From contig NZ_JAXIVS010000003.1 in the NCBI RefSeq assembly GCF_034259325.1, forward strand, positions 124,001-188,000: a stretch of DNA of 64,000 nt, in the 5' to 3' direction. The notes under the pieces are model-generated. The model did not search any database. It was not told the DNA's origin and saw only the letters and a program-made list of their open reading frames with translations. The position numbers were made by a program, and so were the translations under genes. Position 1 is the first letter of the stretch, and the number at the start of each line of letters is the position of its first letter. Source of the stretch: Hyalangium ruber. GTDB lineage: Bacteria > Myxococcota > Myxococcia > Myxococcales > Myxococcaceae. Positions 60,392-64,000 of the stretch are shown in pieces.

Positions 60392-61222
60392 CTACCCCGC
60401 TTCGGGAATCTCGGCGGCGTAGCAGGCCTCCCACACCTTGGCCAGCAGCTCGAGGGACTTGCGAGCAGCCTCGGTCACCCGGGCCGGCTCCTCGCTCAGC
60501 GGGTTGGTGGCCGCCTTGATGATCTCCAGCGCCTCGTGCGGGTGCGCATCGTCATAGCGGGCGTGCGCCTTGAGCCACATCATCGACACGCCGTCGATGC
60601 GGGCGCCCTCGGCCGCGTACTCGCGGAAGTGCTTCTCGACGCCGTGCGTCCATACGCCCGTCACGCCCTCGACGGCCCAGTTGGAAGCCGCCACGCCCTC
60701 GGCCAGGGTGCCCTTGGCGCACAGCTCCATGAGGTAGGTGTGCAGCTCCATCACCTCCGGCATCGGCGTGTGGTTGAAGAGCTGCTCCGGATCAATCCCC
60801 GTACCGGCCGCCCAGTCCAGCCACCACTCGGAGTGCTTGGCCTCCACCGCCATGTTCTGCAGCAGCCAGCGGCGGGCGCTGGAGTCACCCGGGCGCTTGC
60901 CGTAGGTGGTCTTCGCCAGGGACAGCCCCATGTACTTGGGGAAGTTCTCCACGATGAAGAAGCACTCGGTCAGCATCCGCTGCCACACGCGCAGGGGGGG
61001 GCGCTTGCCCTCGGCCGTCTCCTTGAACAGGCGCGGCCAGCACGCCGCCTCCCACTCGGTCTTCACCGTCTCCACCATCGCCGTAATCCACTCCGGGTGC
61101 GGGGTGGTGGCCAGCGCCGGCGGGTTGTAACGCCGCGCGGGGGCCTCGGTGGCAGAGCGCTTCGCCAGGGGCAGGGGCTGGGTCTTCTGGGGGGCCGCAG
61201 TGTCCAGGGCGACGGTCGACAT
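60392..61222 (-). CDS. Haem-oxygenase-fold metal-dependent oxidase/oxygenase (CADD/TenA-like)
   Basis: 276 residues. After an Ala/Pro-rich N-terminal 40 residues the protein is all helical. Candidate metal ligands appear in family order: Glu92 ('FIVENFP') or Glu127, His130 ('VEAKHSEWW'), Glu185 ('NWAVEGVTG') and the hallmark H-x3-D-x2-H His220-Asp224-His227 ('HARYDDAHPH'). This is the dinuclear (Fe/Fe or Mn/Fe) site of haem-oxygenase-like diiron oxidases such as chlamydial CADD and UndA. TenA and PqqC share the fold but lack this set. The chemistry and substrate are unknown. AGGAG lies upstream of the ATG at 61222, and it is a single-gene unit with its own promoter. Confidence 0.8.
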   Translation of the reverse strand: MSTVALDTAAPQKTQPLPLAKRSATEAPARRYNPPALATTPHPEWITAMVETVKTEWEAACWPRLFKETAEGKRPPLRVWQRMLTECFFIVENFPKYMGLSLAKTTYGKRPGDSSARRWLLQNMAVEAKHSEWWLDWAAGTGIDPEQLFNHTPMPEVMELHTYLMELCAKGTLAEGVAASNWAVEGVTGVWTHGVEKHFREYAAEGARIDGVSMMWLKAHARYDDAHPHEALEIIKAATNPLSEEPARVTEAARKSLELLAKVWEACYAAEIPEAG

Positions 61223-61530
61223 AGTGAACTCCTGAGTTTCTATGTGAGACGGAATCTTACCCGCTTAGGGGGGAGGAAAGCAAGCTGACGGGAATTTTTC
61301 TGGGACTCTGGAAAAAAAGAGTCGAATTACGTTCTATTTTTCTAGCCGAACCGGAAAAAGTTGCGTGCCAGCTTGCTCCAAACGGAGCCGAACCGGCCTA
61401 CCTGTAGGTTGTGCAGCGCCCGGCTTCCGTCCAAGCCCTCTTCTCACAGGCACGTTGGCAACTGAACAGCCTAAGGCTCCGGTTCATGAGAGCTGTGTTC
61501 ACTGCTAGAGAAGGTGGGTTAATACGCACC
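61223..61530 (-). other. Gene-free, AT-rich promoter region of the haem-oxygenase-fold gene
   Basis: No coding frame supported. It contains AT-rich runs (GGGAATTTTTCT, GGAAAAAAAGAGTC, CTATTTTTCTAG) rare in this genome and an inverted repeat GACTCT ... AGAGTC at about 61305-61325. A candidate promoter is listed separately. The regulator is unknown. Confidence 0.5.
61254..61283 (-). promoter_or_regulatory. Candidate sigma-70 promoter of the haem-oxygenase-fold gene
   Basis: On the minus strand TTGCTT (61283-61278), 18 bp and TAAGAT (61259-61254) resemble -35 and -10 elements 32 bp before the ATG, with AGGAG between them and the start codon. Confidence 0.4.
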
Positions 61531-62130
61531 TCAACGGCTCGTCGGGTGGAAAGCAGAACGCGCTTTTTCTAGCAACCTGCGCAGGGGCGGTTCATCGGCA
61601 CGTTCCAGCGCCGCGCCCCACTCCAGCCACTGCGCCCCAAAGGACTCGGCCGGGTCATGCGCCAGGGCCTCCGGGTCCTCGGCGACGACGAGGTAGCGCA
61701 CATCCAGGTGGAGGTGCTCGGGCTCGTCCTTGCGCGCCGGAATGGTGTGAATGTCGACATCCAGCGGGCGAGGTGCGGAAGGGTGGAGCTTCACCCGACA
61801 CCCCGTCTCCTCCTGGGCCTCGCGCAGGGCGGTGGCCTCCATGCTGCCGGCGTCCGCCTCGTCCGCGTGGCCTCCGGGCTGGAGCCACCGCTTGAGCTTT
61901 CCATGGTGGAGCAGCACCACGCGGTTGCCCGTGGGGTCCACCACCACGGCGCTGCCGGTGAAGTGGGCCTCGGGCTGGGCGCGGGAGAAGGGGCGCGAGA
62001 GCCGGGCGGCGAAGGCGCGCATGCGCTCCAGGTCCTCGCGCTCCTTGGCATCCGTGGGCACGTGGCGGGCCAGCAGCCCGGCCAGGGAGGAGTCCGACTC
62101 CGTCATGGGCATGGAAAGGGTAAATCGCAT
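61531..62130 (-). CDS. Nudix hydrolase
   Basis: 199 residues from the ATG at 62130; in-frame ATGs at 62112 and 62106 are alternatives and none has a clear ribosome-binding site. Nudix fold about 55-190 with the Nudix box '[25 protein letters not shown]' centre at about 86-110: REAQEETG carries the metal-binding Glu residues, while the first Glu of the consensus is Gly, a variant common in the 'QPGGH' subgroup. Cleaves a nucleoside-diphosphate-linked substrate (X); identity unknown. The N-terminal ~50 residues are helical and Arg/Leu-rich. It is divergent from the sigma-54 activator. Confidence 0.88.
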   Translation of the reverse strand: MRFTLSMPMTESDSSLAGLLARHVPTDAKEREDLERMRAFAARLSRPFSRAQPEAHFTGSAVVVDPTGNRVVLLHHGKLKRWLQPGGHADEADAGSMEATALREAQEETGCRVKLHPSAPRPLDVDIHTIPARKDEPEHLHLDVRYLVVAEDPEALAHDPAESFGAQWLEWGAALERADEPPLRRLLEKARSAFHPTSR

Positions 62131-62214
62131 GTGGCCCCGCGATGCCAGTCCACTTTGGTGGGCTTGTGGCGGCTAGTGACACCCGCCCCCTTATTGGAGG
62201 AGAAGGCTCCCCTC

Positions 62215-63627
<1,413 letters not shown>

Positions 63628-63772
63628 TCCCCTCGAAAATCCACCACCCCCTGGCCGCCCTGCCGTGACTTTCCACCACTCCCCGGCCCGCCTCCGGTGT
63701 CCCCCAGGCGCCGAACCCCCTGGAAATCCTCGATTTTTGTCGTGAACAAAAGCGCGGGGGGCGCGTTCGGGC

Positions 63773-63788
63773 TGGCATCGCCCTTGCT
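63773..63788 (+). promoter_or_regulatory. Sigma-54-like promoter
   Basis: TGGCATC-GCCC-TTGCT matches the -24/-12 consensus TGGCAC-N5-TTGCW, with the invariant GG and GC spaced correctly (12 bp apart). It is 146 bp after the NtrC-family gene and points to the gene at 63804. The predicted start is only about 5 bp before that ATG, an unusually short leader. Confidence 0.5.
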
Positions 63789-63803
63789 CTAAGGTAGGAC
63801 GTC

Positions 63804-64000
63804 ATGAAGCGCCACCTCCCCTCCTTGCTGCTGTGCCTGCTGCTCGGCGCCCCCGCGTGGGCGGCCTCCGAGCTGGAGGCGGTGCGCGCCAAGGCCCAGG
63901 TGGCACGCAGCCAGGTTCGCACCCTGCGCGAGCGCCAGCAGGCGTTGCGGCTGGAGCTCAACGGGGTGGCCGGGCGGATTGAAACCCTCAAGGCGGAGCG
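63804..64000 (+). CDS. Partial CDS, secreted coiled-coil protein (EnvC-like N-terminus)
   Basis: Only the first 65 codons are in the window; the gene runs off the right edge. ATG at 63804 with AAGGTAGGA upstream. Signal peptide 'MKRHLPSLLLCLLLGAPAWA' followed by a heptad-rich coiled coil ('LEAVRAKAQVARSQVRTLRERQ'). This is the start expected of EnvC-type murein-hydrolase activators (often with a C-terminal M23 domain) or similar envelope proteins, but the decisive part is outside the window. Confidence 0.7.
   Translation, partial: MKRHLPSLLLCLLLGAPAWAASELEAVRAKAQVARSQVRTLRERQQALRLELNGVAGRIETLKAE

Overview
The window is very GC-rich DNA with strongly G/C-biased third codon positions. It carries many lipoproteins with Asp/Ala/Pro-rich linkers, an eukaryote-like Ser/Thr kinase with a Cys-rich tail, an AgmX/PglI-type protein, a PEGA protein, Uma2-family genes and a sigma-54 activator. 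Together these point to a myxobacterium (Myxococcota, probably the Cystobacterineae/Archangiaceae side). That assignment is inference from gene content; no rRNA or tRNA gene was seen.

Layout. 1-7.1 kb: a probable iron-regulated divergon. An imelysin-like lipoprotein and an HTTM (gamma-carboxylase-like) membrane protein read left, a delta-60-repeat lipoprotein and a FecA-like TonB receptor read right, and two Fur-like boxes overlap the promoters between them. 7.1-14.1 kb: housekeeping and small genes (metallophosphoesterase, PEGA protein, gluQ, membrane protein, AgmX/PglI-like protein, GNAT, MiaE-type hydroxylase, SOD-like lipoprotein). 14.4-20.7 kb: a lower-GC two-gene island matching the RADAR anti-phage system (RdrA ATPase and RdrB adenosine deaminase), the clearest accessory element here. 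21-27.3 kb: SLC13/RCK transporter, GTP-dependent PEP carboxykinase, and a TPR protein coupled to a periplasmic-binding lipoprotein. 27.3-33.1 kb: biotin genes (bioF-bioD plus a small ORF and a class I aminotransferase; separately bioB behind a BirA-type operator), interrupted by a GT-C glycosyltransferase. 33.2-39.4 kb: GlsB/YeaQ, radA, an orphan MlaF-like ATPase, a DUF2652 protein and a cytoplasmic molybdopterin oxidoreductase.

39.4-44.7 kb: a self-contained fructose PTS operon (EIIA-HPr-EI fusion, 1-phosphofructokinase, EIIB'BC). 44.9-48.6 kb: a 0.73-kb direct duplication carrying a Uma2 gene and an upstream palindromic repeat, bracketing a Ser/Thr kinase and a small Imm32-like ORF. 48.6-57 kb: an M30-like peptidase lipoprotein, then three different monovalent-cation/proton antiporters. 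57-64 kb: HAMP histidine kinase, integral-membrane MCP, a haem-oxygenase-fold metal enzyme, Nudix hydrolase, NtrC-type regulator, and a truncated secreted coiled-coil protein preceded by a sigma-54-like promoter.

Main points for follow-up: the RADAR pair with its leader hairpin, the imelysin/HTTM/TonB iron module, a palindromic repeat family seen three times, the haem-oxygenase-fold protein, and the duplicated Uma2 module.
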